From Crocodylus rhombifer (taxonomy: Eukaryota > Chordata > Crocodylia > Crocodylidae): DNA of 64,000 nt. The DNA is taken from contig JAVSML010024606.1 of the NCBI GenBank assembly GCA_038503035.1, forward strand, positions 41,402-105,401. Direction: 5' to 3'. Shown one piece after another: positions 22,961 through 34,223 of the stretch. Position numbers and translations under genes: made by a program. The notes beneath the pieces are model-generated. The model had not been told where the DNA came from, searched no databases, and was given only the letters and a program-made list of their open reading frames with translations. How positions within the stretch are numbered: the first letter of the stretch is position 1; each line of letters begins with the position of its first letter.

Positions 22961-24300
22961 TAGAAAGAACTATACAAACAAAACCTTTGTCTAAGTCATT
23001 GGAAGTTTTGCCATCATTATCATCTGGTTCAAGCCATGAATTTACAATTTGAAAAGTATTGTGCTCCATTATGATAGGATTGTTATGATAGGACTACATA
23101 GTGTTTCAGAAAGTATAAACCTAAATTTATATTGCACTTTTTAAAGGCCACTCTCAGCCCATGCAGTAAATAAAACCCATGTTGATTCCAGAGACGCAAG
23201 ATTGGGCCCTACAGAAACTGCTTTTCTTGCTCACAAAGAATAAAAATAAAAATAAAATCCTAGTGAAGTAAAGAAGTATTTGTGTGACCAGGGAATATAT
23301 GAGCAACTCAGAATCATGTTAACTTACACATGTTTCAAAAGGCTTTTTGTGGAGGATGGGAAAAAAACAAAACATTTCACAGTGAATAGTGATATAAAAC
23401 CAGTAATTATCTTGCAAATTTTCCTGGCAAGAAACACCCACATCTTCCAAGAAAGTGAGACTAGGATAATGATACTATACCAAGCACCTTATTATCACTA
23501 TACAGATCAGACTTCTATATGGAATCAAGACAACATAAATGTTAAGAGGGAAAATTCATCCTGCAAATGTTTTCTCTTTCTACATGTTCCCCTAAGCATG
23601 GAGTGCTTTCTCTGGGCGGATCCATAAGGCTCCAGCCTTTCTTCCTAATATTCACAAAAATAAGTCAAAGACAATTCTTGTTTTAATTTATGAATTAAAA
23701 AAGAACAATTTCATCATAGTAAACAAATGCTTCCTCTGACTAACCACGTGATCTTAGAGCTGTGATCTCTGACTTCTTTTCCCCTATCCACTCTCTTCTG
23801 CTGTGTTTTACCCAATTGGTCCCAATTATAAATGAATACTTTCTTTGTATCAAGGTAACGCCTCAGAGCTGTGGCCCAGACCAGGACATGATCATGCTAG
23901 GTGCAGTACAAAACAGAACATAAGCCCAAAGGGCTTATTAGCTATGTTTAAAACCATGAGTGACCGGTGCCTCCTGAATCTGGGGAGTACCCGCAGAAGC
24001 CGCTGATGGTGGCAGCCCTGTCAGGGGGCACCAGCCCTACCAACAGCATCAGCATCAGTTGTTGGGGGGGGCACCGGCCCCGTCAGGGGAGCATGTGCAC
24101 CCCCTACCAGTTGCCTATGTTTAAAACAAAAGAAAATATTTCACTGTAGACACACTGAGGGGGTGTAAGGGAACAATGAGACAATATGATCACAATATAC
24201 CCCCAATTACCTAACCACAGTCAAAGTAATTTGTATGCGCTGTAGAAGAGAAGAATACTAGGAATGGATCTGGAAGTAGGCCATAAAAGGTAGCATAAAA
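22961..24300. other. unassigned noncoding DNA with a GC-rich patch
   Basis: A frame at 22845-23069 (minus) and one at 23280-23627 (plus, 115 codons) are AT-rich-derived and unrecognised. A GC-rich patch at 23960-24115, with GGGGCACC and GTCAGGGG phrases, resembles the block at 45470-45850. Confidence 0.4.
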
Positions 24301-25230
24301 GGAAGCACAGTGGTGCTTTTCCAAAGTTTAACTAGTGCCAATGGATGCTGATATTATTAACTGGTCTGAGGCAGGTGTAAGGAAGTAGGTTATGAAGGGC
24401 ATTAAAAGCAAACACCAGCAGCATTTCTTTTATACACTAGAGAAGAGGGGAGCCAGCACCTTGATGCAAAGAGAAGGGTTACATGATTAAAGAAAGAGGA
24501 TCTTTTTAATATCATTGTGAATGGGTATGAATAAGGAAAAATTATATTGGTCAAAGCCAGAGGAAAGGATGGCACAGTAATCAAGCCATTATGGGGCTGG
24601 ATGAAAAAGGCTGTATCTTAGGGAGGTTATACAGAAGAAAGCTGAAAGATTTATATATGGAAGTAAAGACTTGGAGAGAAGTCTGTGCTGAAGTTGATGA
24701 CCAGATTATGGTCATAAGTAGCAGGCAGGATTAGAAGTGCTATCTACTATGATCCAGAAAGGAGGTGAGTAGGAGGTTGTGGGTAGAAAGTGTAATAGCT
24801 CTGTTTCAGTCATTTTGGATTTAAGCTCATTCATAAATAGATATGAGAAAGAGAGAGAGAAAGAATAACAAAAAAGACAAGATTTTAGTTTGGATAGAAG
24901 TCTGGATTAGAGAAGGTAAATTTGTGAGATGTTAGCGGCTATGTGGCAGTTGAATTTGTGGATGAGACTACCCAGTTATAAATTGCAGAGGAAGAAGAGA
25001 AAGGCAACAAAGACAGAGTACTATGGACCCCCTACAAAAAGTGGAGGGTAAGAAGGATCCTATGAAGAATACAATGAGGGAATGATTAGGTATGTGGGAA
25101 GAGAACTAGGAGTGGGCAACATCACAGGACCTAAAGGACAAGATCTCAAAAGCATGGTTTATTGTGTTGAAAACAATGGAGGAGAATGAGGTACTGATTT
25201 TGAGATTCTGCCTTCTTAATTTCAGTGGAG
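24300..25230 (+). repeat. purine-rich probable ancient repeat
   Basis: About 900 bp in which the plus strand is dominated by A and G, including GAGAAAGAGAGAGAGAAAG at 24845. The order of phrases such as TTATGAAGGGCATTAAAAGC, ACATGATTAAAGAAAGAGGATC and GATGACCAGATTATGG recalls a purine-rich repeat known from amniote genomes, but the match is from memory and weak. Confidence 0.3.
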
Positions 25231-26535
25231 GGCATCCTTAGTCATGAAATAAGGACAAAAGAACAGAATGAAATGTAGTACTTACGGGCTATTCATGATT
25301 CTTGGCACCAGAAAATACAAAATCTTCAAAACAGCCTGTGAAGAGATTTCAGAGTCAGATCTGGACATGAAGGAAATTAGTCTTTAAAAATATCATGCCA
25401 TGCCATGTATTTCCATTGCACGTTGCTATAACAAGGTCAAGGGCCCCATCCTAGAAGCCTTTTGGAGAAGTACTCCCACCAACGTCAGTAGGAGTTTAGC
25501 AAGAGCTATGGAACTGGGTCCCACATGATGCTTTGATTACACTCGAAAGGGACTTAATAAATAATTCAAAATGTCATCTATTTTTAAAGCAGGAAGAAAT
25601 GCTTTATTTTTCAGTAAATATCATCATGGAATGATCAATGCTGCAGTGATCACTACTGCAGGGATCAGACAGTGTAAGAGCCAGTGTTTTCAAAGGTGGC
25701 CTTAAAAGGTCTCCATTTGAGCTCCTGCAACTTTTCAAATGTACACATGTTCTTCTAGCATTGTCATCCACATGCCTAGATGATAGGGTTTGCATGCACA
25801 GCTCCCTATTTATCCATATGAGTTTTTGTTAAGGATCAAAATTTTAGCTATTTAATTTGCAATTTAAACAAAAAATATCTAACAAAAGCATAGGTACGGG
25901 TATGTGCCTGTGAAGCTGGTTGTTCACACATGGAAGTGTCTTTTTGAGAATTTGGCCCCAAATACTTGCTGCACTTTTGGTAATATTATGGTTTATTGAT
26001 CTAAAATCTAATTGAAATTGTTATTAAGCAGCAGTCCCCTTTAAGTTTACTGGAGCTAACTTTCTGTTAGTAGCTCTCTGATATTTCCTTACTCAACTTC
26101 TAACCCTTTCTTCAATCTTCACTCCATGACTATAGGTAACTTGACTATTCTTTGCTTTCTCTCAACTTCACAATCTTGGAGAAAGTCAAAGATAACCCTA
26201 TTTTTATTCTGTCTTCACCTTTGGCCTCTTGTCAAATTGTTGCTTTTCCCTTGATAGCTCTTAGTCTATCTTTTCTATTCTTGCTGTCAAAAATCTGGGT
26301 CACACCACCATTTTCCCTGAGAGAAGCTGGCAGAATAATCGTCCTCTTCTGCTGCTCTGAGCATGTCTCCTCCCATCAACAAAAACTCTTCTGAATATAC
26401 TGTTTCTTTCCACAGGAAGTTCACATCTTTCCGACCTTTACAGCTTTGAAATACGCTTCTCACTTCTCATCTCTAATCACTCCACATTGACACTCCCCTT
26501 AACCTTCCCTTTTCTCATTATTCTGCCAGCTGGGT
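25230..26535. other. unassigned noncoding DNA, pyrimidine-rich at 26090-26530
   Basis: No gene. The second part is strongly C/T-biased on the plus strand and continues beyond the inserted element at 26536-26955 (CTTTTTACAAAGCATTCTCC...), suggesting one older sequence split by that insertion. Confidence 0.35.
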
Positions 26536-26955
26536 GGGTGTGTCTACACATGCAGTTAATAAACTCCAGAGCTTATTGTTCTAGAGTTTATTCGTGCATA
26601 GCATATGGAGCCCGGTCAGAGGGGCCTGGGTTGGCAGGGAACCCAAGGGGTCAGCTTGCCAACCCAGGGCTGCTCCAATGGGGCTCCAAGCACTAGGGTG
26701 CTTTAGTGTGGGGCTAGCTGGCAGCCCCCACGCTGAAGCACCCTCATGTCTCAGCCAGCCCTGTCACTGTCTACACATGTGCTGCAGGGCACGAAACACC
26801 ACCACTGCAGGGTAGTACTTGTGTTTAGCTGGACTGCCCTGTGGTGGTGTTTATTAGTCTACTGTGACACAATGGGGTCACACATGCAGATGGTGATGTT
26901 TTACTACAGAGCTAATTAGTTAGCTCCACAGTAAAAGCCTGGTGTAGACATACCC
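26536..26955 (-). mobile_element. non-autonomous DNA element, GTCTACAC-type ends (copy 2)
   Basis: Terminal inverted repeats GGGTGTGTCTACACATG and, inverted from the right, GGGTATGTCTACACCAG. On the minus strand the order matches copy 1: TTTTACTGTGGAGCTAACTA, then TCACCATCTGCATGTGTG, then GGCTGGCTGAGACATGAGGG and GCTAGCCCCACAC. So the two copies lie in opposite orientation about 4.3 kb apart. No coding capacity. Confidence 0.7.
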
Positions 26956-28500
26956 AGTGAAGAGGGGATTATATAAACATAACATGCACGAGAGAGAACT
27001 GTCATATGACAACTTCATACTTCTAATGTCTGCAACAACACTACTTTTCTTTTTACAAAGCATTCTCCTTCAATTCTCTCCTCATGTTACATTTATTTTT
27101 TTAGCCTGGACTTCCCTTCACTATAAAACAAGAGTTCTCAGGGCTTGGAGACACAGAACACTTCACCTAGTTAAATGTTGTTTAAATGTGAGACAGACAT
27201 ACCAGCCCATGGGACTGGTTTAAAGCCACCTGGAATGGTTCAAAATTGTACCTGGAAAATCAGGTTCTTTTTTAACTGGTTCACTGTGAATGGTTTCAGC
27301 GTTACACATGGACACCAAGAGTTCTGTGACATGAGTCTGTTTGGTCCTTCAGGCATCCCACACTGTATCCTTACCCCATACTGCTTCCCCACCCCAAATG
27401 CTGCAACTGAATGTTGTGTTAGGTAGCCAGAACTCTACGGCCCCCTTTTCCCCACTTTTGTTGGCACCTCTATGAATAACCACTGCTTGTTCATTAAAAG
27501 TATCTTTTGAAAAATCAGCCCTGCTCGAATGTGCCCCTTATTATGATCCTGCAGCCCTATGGAACCCACAAGCATTAGTTCAAGCACCCTTCCCCTATTC
27601 CCCCTGGTCGCACCATATCAGGCATGCACACTGCAGAGAATAGTCATTTGCAGATTATTGACGTTTATTAAATTAATTTTTAGGAGATGGGAAAGGAGAA
27701 AGGTGAAAATAGCCCCAGCCACAGGCCACCCAAAACATGGGTGCAACTCTTGCCTCCTCATCCACTGATATGCATGCCAGGCTAAGAGGCTGACTCCCTC
27801 CACTCCACCCTTTATTTTAGAGCTGCAGCACTTCATGCATAAATGTGAATCAGTTCCCAGTGATGTCCGTACCCTGAGTTTAATGTTGGGATTATAATGA
27901 TGGCTATAGGAACACTGCATGGATAGAGAGGGGTACTGCTTATTACTGTTCTCTGGATACATGGCCCCTTTAAATTTCTACCAAGAAACTAAACTCACTT
28001 TGTCAGATAAATTCCACATATGTGATACGTCAAGGTTGCTTTTTTCCTAGTGGGCAAAGAGAGAATCATAAATAAACAAGACGTAACATCTAGCAGCCTG
28101 CCTTGCCTTTACAGTTTCTTGACATTTTCATTTTAAATTAGCCTTAAAGAAAAGTCCTACAGACTTGGAGATAAACTTATTCATATACTTTATTATTTTT
28201 TTATTTCTTTTCTCAGTTTTAATTATAGGTCATTGATATTTGTATGGAAGCAAAGTTCTTGATTTTGTAGCATTCACCACTCCTGCTTTTTATTTCATAT
28301 GGATAAGTTAATATTTATACACTTCTTGGGAGATTTGTTTTGTTCTTTACCTGAAGTCACAATTATCTGTTTGTGACAGCCCAACTGGTTGGCTATGGCT
28401 GATGATTTATTATAAGCAATAATAAGACCGGATAAACTAATAAGTAAGAGTAAGCATGGTTTTTCACATCTTCTATAATGGAGAGAGTAAAGAGGAAAAA
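26956..28500. other. unassigned noncoding DNA
   Basis: No supported gene. At 27190-27330 phrases such as GACTGGTTTAAAGCCACC and TTTTTTAACTGGTTCACTG resemble the ends of the hAT element at 46759-47562, a possible fragment. Confidence 0.35.
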
Positions 28501-28593
28501 TGCTGTATTTACCTGAATCCAGGAGAATTCTGAATTTAAGACAACCCTCCCCAGTAATTATATTCTATACATAGAAAATGTATGTGTTATCAG

Positions 28594-29801
28594 AAGGGAT
28601 CCAGGTTTTCCATTTCCCATGATAAAACGGAGTAAAACACAAATTTCCCCCTTACCGGAGTAAAACGCGGGTTTCTCATTTTAGCAAAGAAACCGTGGAT
28701 TTTGCAGTTTTGGAATGAGTGCACTGCAGGCTGGCAGAGTCCCATCCTGCAGGGGGCTGGGGGAAGTGGGAGGAGGCTGGTTAGGTAGGGGGCACCATAT
28801 GCACATTGTCACTAGGCAACCTGGAGAGCAGCTCTGGCAGGTAAGTTGTGTGGTGGGGGGAGATTAAAACCCCCATAGGAAGAGAAGGAGTTGGGCAGGG
28901 CTGGGGCTGAGGCTGCTGAGCAGCTGGGTGGTACATGGGGCTTAGGGCCCGCGGTTGCAATGCACAGTGGCAGGGTCCCAGTGAGGAATGGGATGGGGCT
29001 GCAGGTGGCTTGTCTGGGGGGAGGGTATGGCCAGCTCTCTGCTCCTGCATGCACTCCTGGAGGAGTGGGGGGCACGTTGCCCTCGTCTGGGTGTGGGGTG
29101 TGGGTACAGGTGTAGGCTGCTCACTGCAGGGGCTACACAGGAAAGCTGCTTGCCACTGTGAACTCTGCGTTGCCTTGGCAATGAGTCTCCTGCATGCAGA
29201 CCCATGCTGCAGCTCCCACTGTCCACAAGCACGAAGGGGATGTGTCAGCAGGGCAGCATGGATCTTGCAGCAGCAAGCAGCTTTCCTGAGTGGTCACACT
29301 GTGCCCTGCAGTGCTAGGTCACACATGCCAGGCTGCAGAGGTCCCAGGGGAAGGCACCAGGGTGGAAGCCTGAACCTGCAGTGGGCAGCATTCATCTCCC
29401 ACCCTGTGCACAGATCTGGAGGGCAGGGATCCCCCCTGCTCCCTGGGAGTGTGTACCCTGGTGGGGAGCCGTCCCCACTGCCCAGCTGAGCCTGCAGCAG
29501 GGGCAGGGGGAATGGCTCTGCTCCATTCCAGCAGCTACTGTCTCCTGCCAGGGGCAGGGGGCTGCAGATCCCGGTCCCNNNNNNNNNNNNNNNNNNNNNN
29601 NNNNNNNNNNNNNNNNNNNNNNNNNNNNNNNNNNNNNNNNNNNNNNNNNNNNNNNNNNNNNNNNNNNNNNNNNNNNNNTGGGGGGGCGCCTTTAATTTTA
29701 CTCATGGATTGGGGGGGGGGGTGTTATTAGAGAATATGTGATTTTTATTTTTTTTTGTCAGAGAATTTGCAATTTTTTATCAGGGAAAACCAGGATCCCT
29801 G
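28594..29801. mobile_element. hAT element with perfect 8-bp target duplication
   Basis: Ends AAGGGATCCAGGTTTTCC and, inverted, CAGGGATCCTGGTTTTCC. The flanks GTTATCAG (28586-28593) and GTTATCAG (29802-29809) are identical, the 8-bp signature of hAT transposition. The interior has AAAACGGAGTAAAAC-type subterminal sequence and a G-rich core broken by the assembly gap. No transposase frame is seen in what is sequenced. Related right ends occur at 53199-53225 and 58117-58141. Confidence 0.75.
29579..29678. other. assembly gap, 100 N
   Basis: Exactly 100 N, the usual placeholder for a gap of unknown length. It falls in a very G-rich segment that is followed by GGGGGGCGCC and a run of ten or more G. 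Confidence 0.98.
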
Positions 29802-30476
29802 GTTATCAGGGAAAAGTGGTAGGGGGCAGGCAGTAGGAAGGCAGGGGATATGGAGGTAATGGAGGAGCAGGCAGCTTCCTCCCTGTTGCCTGTCCTCCCC
29901 CACTTACTCCCTTTTGTGCCTTCCTTCCCACACCTTTCAGCCCCTGCCCTCTTTCTCTGTCTTCCCCTCCAGCCTCTGCACCCTGCCTACCCCCCTCTCC
30001 TACCCCTGGCCCTTACCCATTGCATCAGTGTGGCAGGCTCTGCTCCAGCTGCAGCCTCTGGTACAGAGCATGGCCCCAGCCTGTCTTTGTGACAGCACCC
30101 TGGACCCAGCACTGCTGCTATAGGAACAGGCTGCAGTGGGGATGGAGCTTGCTGGCGTGGAGCAAGGATAAACTAGGAGGAGAGGGGAGGGAAGGGGAGG
30201 GGGCTGGGGAAGTGAGGCAGGGGCCTGAAGCTGCAAGGTTGGGGGAAAGGAGCATGGTAGGAAATGGAGGAGGGAGAATGGGGGCCCAAGGCTATGGAGG
30301 GAGAAGCAGGGGGTGCAGGGGCACCGAGGGGCAGGAAGCACCTGTGGCCCTGCCCCGGCCCTGCCCTGGGGTTGGAGCAGGAGCTGCTTGCTGCCTTGTA
30401 CTCAGTTCCAAGAGGAAGAGCCTTTTCTCTACATTTTAAATGGGGGAAAAAATTATTTGGGATCAGGTAAATGTGG

Positions 30477-30955
30477 TAAATACTTCAGGAAATATGCAAT
30501 GTGCAAATGCATTTGTGGCAACATATTATTTCAAAATTCAAATCTCAGTTTCTCTTTAATAATTATAATTTAATTATGTTGTTGTTTTCAAAAGAAGCTA
30601 ATGATTTTGGGTGCTTCATAATTTGAACTCAACTTGAGATAATCAGAAAGGCCTGATTTTGAGTGGATAGGTGCCCATCTCTTTCAGAAAATCAGGCTGC
30701 TAAAGGCATAAAGGCAAATCTCACCTGCTTTCTTTGTTAACCTCTTGGTACTCCCTTTTGAATGTTCTCATTCTTTTACATAATTAGGTTATTTCAACTG
30801 CCCTTTACTTGTTTTGTAGCTACTTTGACAGCTTTTTTGCTCCACAGTTTTGAAGACTTCGCTGCTTTCTTTAAGTGACTACTTTCATTTAAATAATGGG
30901 TTTAAACAGAAGTCCTTTTTTTAGATGTTATTTAGCCTAGGCTGCATTTGCTTTT
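30477..30955. other. unassigned AT-rich noncoding DNA
   Basis: Nothing recognised beyond simple AT-rich sequence. Confidence 0.4.
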
Positions 30956-30960
30956 TTCCT

Positions 30961-31055
30961 GTACTTGAGGAAGGGTGGTCTGTGCCTGGAAGCTTGTTTA
31001 ACATCTCTTCTAGCCACACAGCTGATCCAAAAAAGATATTACTGAAATAAATAAA
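30961..31055 (+). repeat. interspersed repeat with CTGAAGA-like motif (copy C)
   Basis: Reads GTACTTGAGGAAGGGTGG, CTGTGCCTGGAAGCTTG and, after a spacer, AAAAAAGATATTACTGAAA, a decayed version of the family seen at 9173-9281. It is followed by an ATAAATA-rich stretch (31050-31070). Confidence 0.5.
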
Positions 31056-31940
31056 TACATAAATAAAACCCTCACTTTCACATATTCTCTGGGGCACCAT
31101 GCTACAGTAGCACTCAAAACCTGAATCATTTTAAGGTTTAACTCTTATCTTTACTGGGGAAAATGTTGATTTTGGTTACAAATCTGATGCTCAGAATATT
31201 AAAGCAAGGTCAGAGAAGGTCATTTTGTAGATGGTACCATGGTCAGGTGGTAACGTGAAATATCAGAGATATACAGGGTTGCAAGCTCTAGTGATTTATC
31301 ATGAGCTTTGTGAGTTGTTGTTTTTATTAAAGTCCCGGCTTTTAGAAACATGTAGTTACACAATAATCTGATTTTTCAATAAAAAATGGAAATGATGTTT
31401 CTAGGATTCTAGTTTACTTGAAAGTAAACAACTTGTAAGCATGAAAAATAAATTCTGAAAAAACAGAGGACTAATTAAAGGAATCCAACATTTTTAATGT
31501 CATAATGTTTAGGCCAATTTCATGATTGAGCAGAAAAGAAGGACTTCTTGGCATATTAAATGCTTGGTGTTGACATAACAGACGTGTGAGAGAAACTACC
31601 AAAAAAGATATGGTGATACTAGCAGAATTTAGCTCAAAAACCTGATCAGACAGAGCTAACAAGTGATGAGCTGACAGATAAAAACAGATCCTATTCAACC
31701 TGGTAACGGATCCATTTCCAGAGGTATCCAAGTGCTTTCTGTTGAAATGAAAGGGCAAGCTGTGTTGCTCTTTCTTGTGAAGGAGAACTCATCTTACAGT
31801 AGGTGTGTGCTAGCTCCATGTTGAAAGTAAAGTATAGGAGAACTATGCACCTACAGAGGAGAAACAGAATGTTCTCCCTCTCCTGGTCATATAAACCAGG
31901 GCTACCTACAGATACAGATGAAATGCCTAGTCACTGAAAG
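31056..31940. other. unassigned noncoding DNA
   Basis: No gene recognised; the 95-codon frame at 31471-31758 (minus) has no known motif. Confidence 0.4.
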
Positions 31941-31941
31941 T

Positions 31942-32053
31942 AGACAAGGTTCTTTGGGTAAATCTGATCTCTTTTATTAGACCAACTCAAATAGTTGGAA
32001 AAATTCTTCTTAGCAAGTTTTCAGGTATAACTACTCTTCATCAAGCTGAGGAA
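31942..32053 (-). repeat. interspersed repeat with CTGAAGA-like motif (copy D)
   Basis: On the minus strand: CTTGATGAAGAGTAG...CCTGAAAACTTGC, then TTTTTCCAACTATTTGAGTT, GGTCTAATAAAAGAGATC, and TTTACCCAAAGAACCTTGTC. This is the most complete copy in the window and defines the family order. Confidence 0.65.
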
Positions 32054-32985
32054 GCATCTGCAGTTGGTGTGTGCTCTTCCTGGATGGAATGTCACTGAAA
32101 GAGAATTTAGTCCTAAGTCAAATTATCTGGTGATTTGTGTAACTTGGGGTAGGAAGAGACTATAATATTATTTATACTAGTCTTTTCACAATAGTGGTAT
32201 ATTAGATCCTCAATGTGAAGTCTCTGCTATTACCCACTGTACCAACTAGCTCTACTTACCTTTGCTTGCTTGTGAGAAATGAGAGAAAGAAGAGGATTGG
32301 TTACAAGTAAAGCTGGTTTGTAGGTATCGATTTATCTTACTTATGTGAAAGTAAATTACAGATAGGAAAGTACTTATGAGGAGAGAGGAATACGCAATTA
32401 CAAATTTGTTTTTTTTTCACTTAACATAGTTTCCTGTGTTTGAGAATTACACAACGATCTTTGGATATTGCTCTAATATAATTCCAGTACAGAATTTCAT
32501 GTATATTTGGTTCCATATGAATGAGTCACTCTGCTGAAACTGCAACCTACAGCACTGATGCTATGGGAAAGAATGGGCATCACACCAATAGACTACTAAA
32601 TTGTTCTTGGGTAGAACTAAATAAAGTCTTCCTCCAGTCAAGTGAAATAAAAACCTTCTTTATCCCAGAACTATAATAATAGTAATAATAATAACAAAAA
32701 TAATATTGTAGTAGGTCCAGGAGTCCCAACCAACAAAAACCTTCCAGTGTGGTGGATGCTATGTAGACACAGAACAAGAGATAGTCTTTGGCCTTAGGGC
32801 CCACAGTTTCAATTATTAGAATAATCAGCAAAATCATATCACCCTTTGAGTCAGGTAGGGTTTGGGCAGTATACCCCAAATTATGTTTTTTTAAAAAAAT
32901 TAAACTGTAAAAATTTTAAGTGTAATTTATACTGCTAGAGAACGAGGAAAAATTGTGCTCAACTCACCTTTATGAGAAAACATCT
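32054..32985. other. unassigned noncoding DNA
   Basis: AT-rich with an ATAATAATAATAAT-like patch at 32674-32700. No gene or repeat ends seen. Confidence 0.4.
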
Positions 32986-32993
32986 ATACCCAG

Positions 32994-33740
32994 TAGGGCT
33001 GTGTGAAGCTTTGGTCCCTGGTTTGATTCAGTGGAGATTTGGCTGGATTCAGTGGCCTTTAATCTCTTTAATCGATTCAGAGAGATTCGGAAAGATTCAG
33101 AGATTCAGACATAGACACAGCTTTAAATGTTTTTCCTACATACCTCTAGGTAGCAGGCAGCTCATGACTGCTGTGAAGCTGGGGTGCATGGAGTGTCCCA
33201 CAGAAGCATGGGGAGCTCCCCTGCGCTCAGCAGCAGACCTGGAAGTGGACCAGAAGCACTTCTGGTCCACTTCTGGATCCGCCAGGGAGTGCACAGGGAG
33301 GCTCCGCCATGCCCCGCTGGCTGGGCGACTGGTCCGTCCTGGGTTTGAGGGGGCATCTGGAGCCCCCCCATGGCCAATTGCTGAGCTGGGGGGGGCACTG
33401 GAGGGCCCCTTGTACGCTCCCTGGCAGACCCAGAAGTGGACCGAAAGTACTTCTGGTCCATTTCCGGGTTCACCACCGAGCACGTGGAGGGCCCCTCTGC
33501 ACTCCTGTGGGATGCTTAATCTGCCCCAGCAGACCTGCGTTCACCAGCTGTGCTGGTACCTTGAAGTATGTGGAAAAAACATTTAAAGCTGTGTCTGTGT
33601 CTGAATTGCTGATTCTCTGAATCAGCACTGAATCTTCAGATTTGGCTGAATTGAATCAGGGACAGTGATCTGAATCAACAAATCGAATCACTGATTCAGG
33701 CCAAATCCAAATCAAATAGGACCCACTTTGCACACCCCTG
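32994..33740. mobile_element. hAT-type MITE with long inverted arms
   Basis: Flanked by identical 8-bp duplications ATACCCAG (32986-32993 and 33741-33748). Ends are TAGGGCTGTGTGAAG and, inverted, CAGGGGTGTGCAAAG. Pairing between the arms continues for about 170 bp through GATTCAG-rich sequence to a shared 'gacacagctttaaatgttttt' stretch. The 380-bp GC-rich core contains a perfect 15-bp inverted repeat, GAAGTGGACCAGAAG, at 33242-33256 and 33259-33273 with a 2-nt spacer, and a degenerate copy near 33430. Frames on both strands over the core (up to 204 codons) are composition artefacts. Confidence 0.8.
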
Positions 33741-33892
33741 ATACCCAGCCTTTGAAACATAGCCTAAAATACCTATCTGAGTTCCACGTTGCCACGAAGT
33801 CAAAAGCAATAACCAGATCTGGTCACCATTTTTCTAATGTAGGAACTCTGATGAAATTTTAGAGTAAAATATTTATTATAATGTTCACAATA

Positions 33893-34223
33893 GGTGTTTA
33901 TATATGTGCTCTGGGAGTGGAGGGAGGACGGGAGGGGGTGCTTTAATTAGAGTGGCATTAATTAAAGCAACCAGAGTGTCTTCTGTATCAGTGTCACTGT
34001 GCCAAAAAATAGTGGTGGGCGAACTTTAACTAAAGGTCGTCAAACAAGCTTTAGTTAAAGTGCTCTCACCACCATTTTTCAGTGCAGGGATGCTGATATA
34101 CCTGGCGCTGGAGTCTGCTGTAACACAGTAATTACCATGCTCCAGCAGACTCAATTATTCCAGTCTGCTCTGGTGTGCTGTAATTATAGTTGGAGCAACC
34201 TCGCTGCTCGTGTATAGGCACCC
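33893..34223. mobile_element. foldback MITE (copy 2)
   Basis: Ends GGTGTTTATATATG and, inverted, GGGTGCCTATACACG. The centre folds back: ATAGTGGTGGGCGAACTTTAAC against the CACCACCATTTTT side around a short loop (34010-34082). Layout and arm motifs match copy 1 at 18892-19299. The 'ctccagcagactcaatt' phrase is the inverted counterpart of 'agcagactcagtt' in copy 1. Confidence 0.6.

Larger units (their letters stand above)
28503..30476. mobile_element. possible larger DNA element enclosing a nested hAT
   Basis: The left end CTGTATTTACCTGA and the right end (inverted) CCACATTTACCTGA agree at 12 of 14 positions. The right-hand part (29810-30476) is GC-rich and noncoding. No target duplication was identified. 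The gap and the nested element at 28594-29801 lie inside. Confidence 0.4.

Noticed and set aside
22845..23069. 74-codon minus frame with a hydrophilic N-terminus, considered as an exon
   Set aside because: No family recognised and the C-terminal half looks random; cannot be supported without cross-species data.
28781..30470. Numerous frames of 70-184 codons, two running through the N gap
   Set aside because: GC-rich transposon core; frames crossing N cannot be judged and show no domain.
32972..33586. 204-codon open frame
   Set aside because: It spans the arm and GC-rich core of the hAT MITE with target duplication at 32986/33741; comparable frames exist on the opposite strand and no domain is recognisable.
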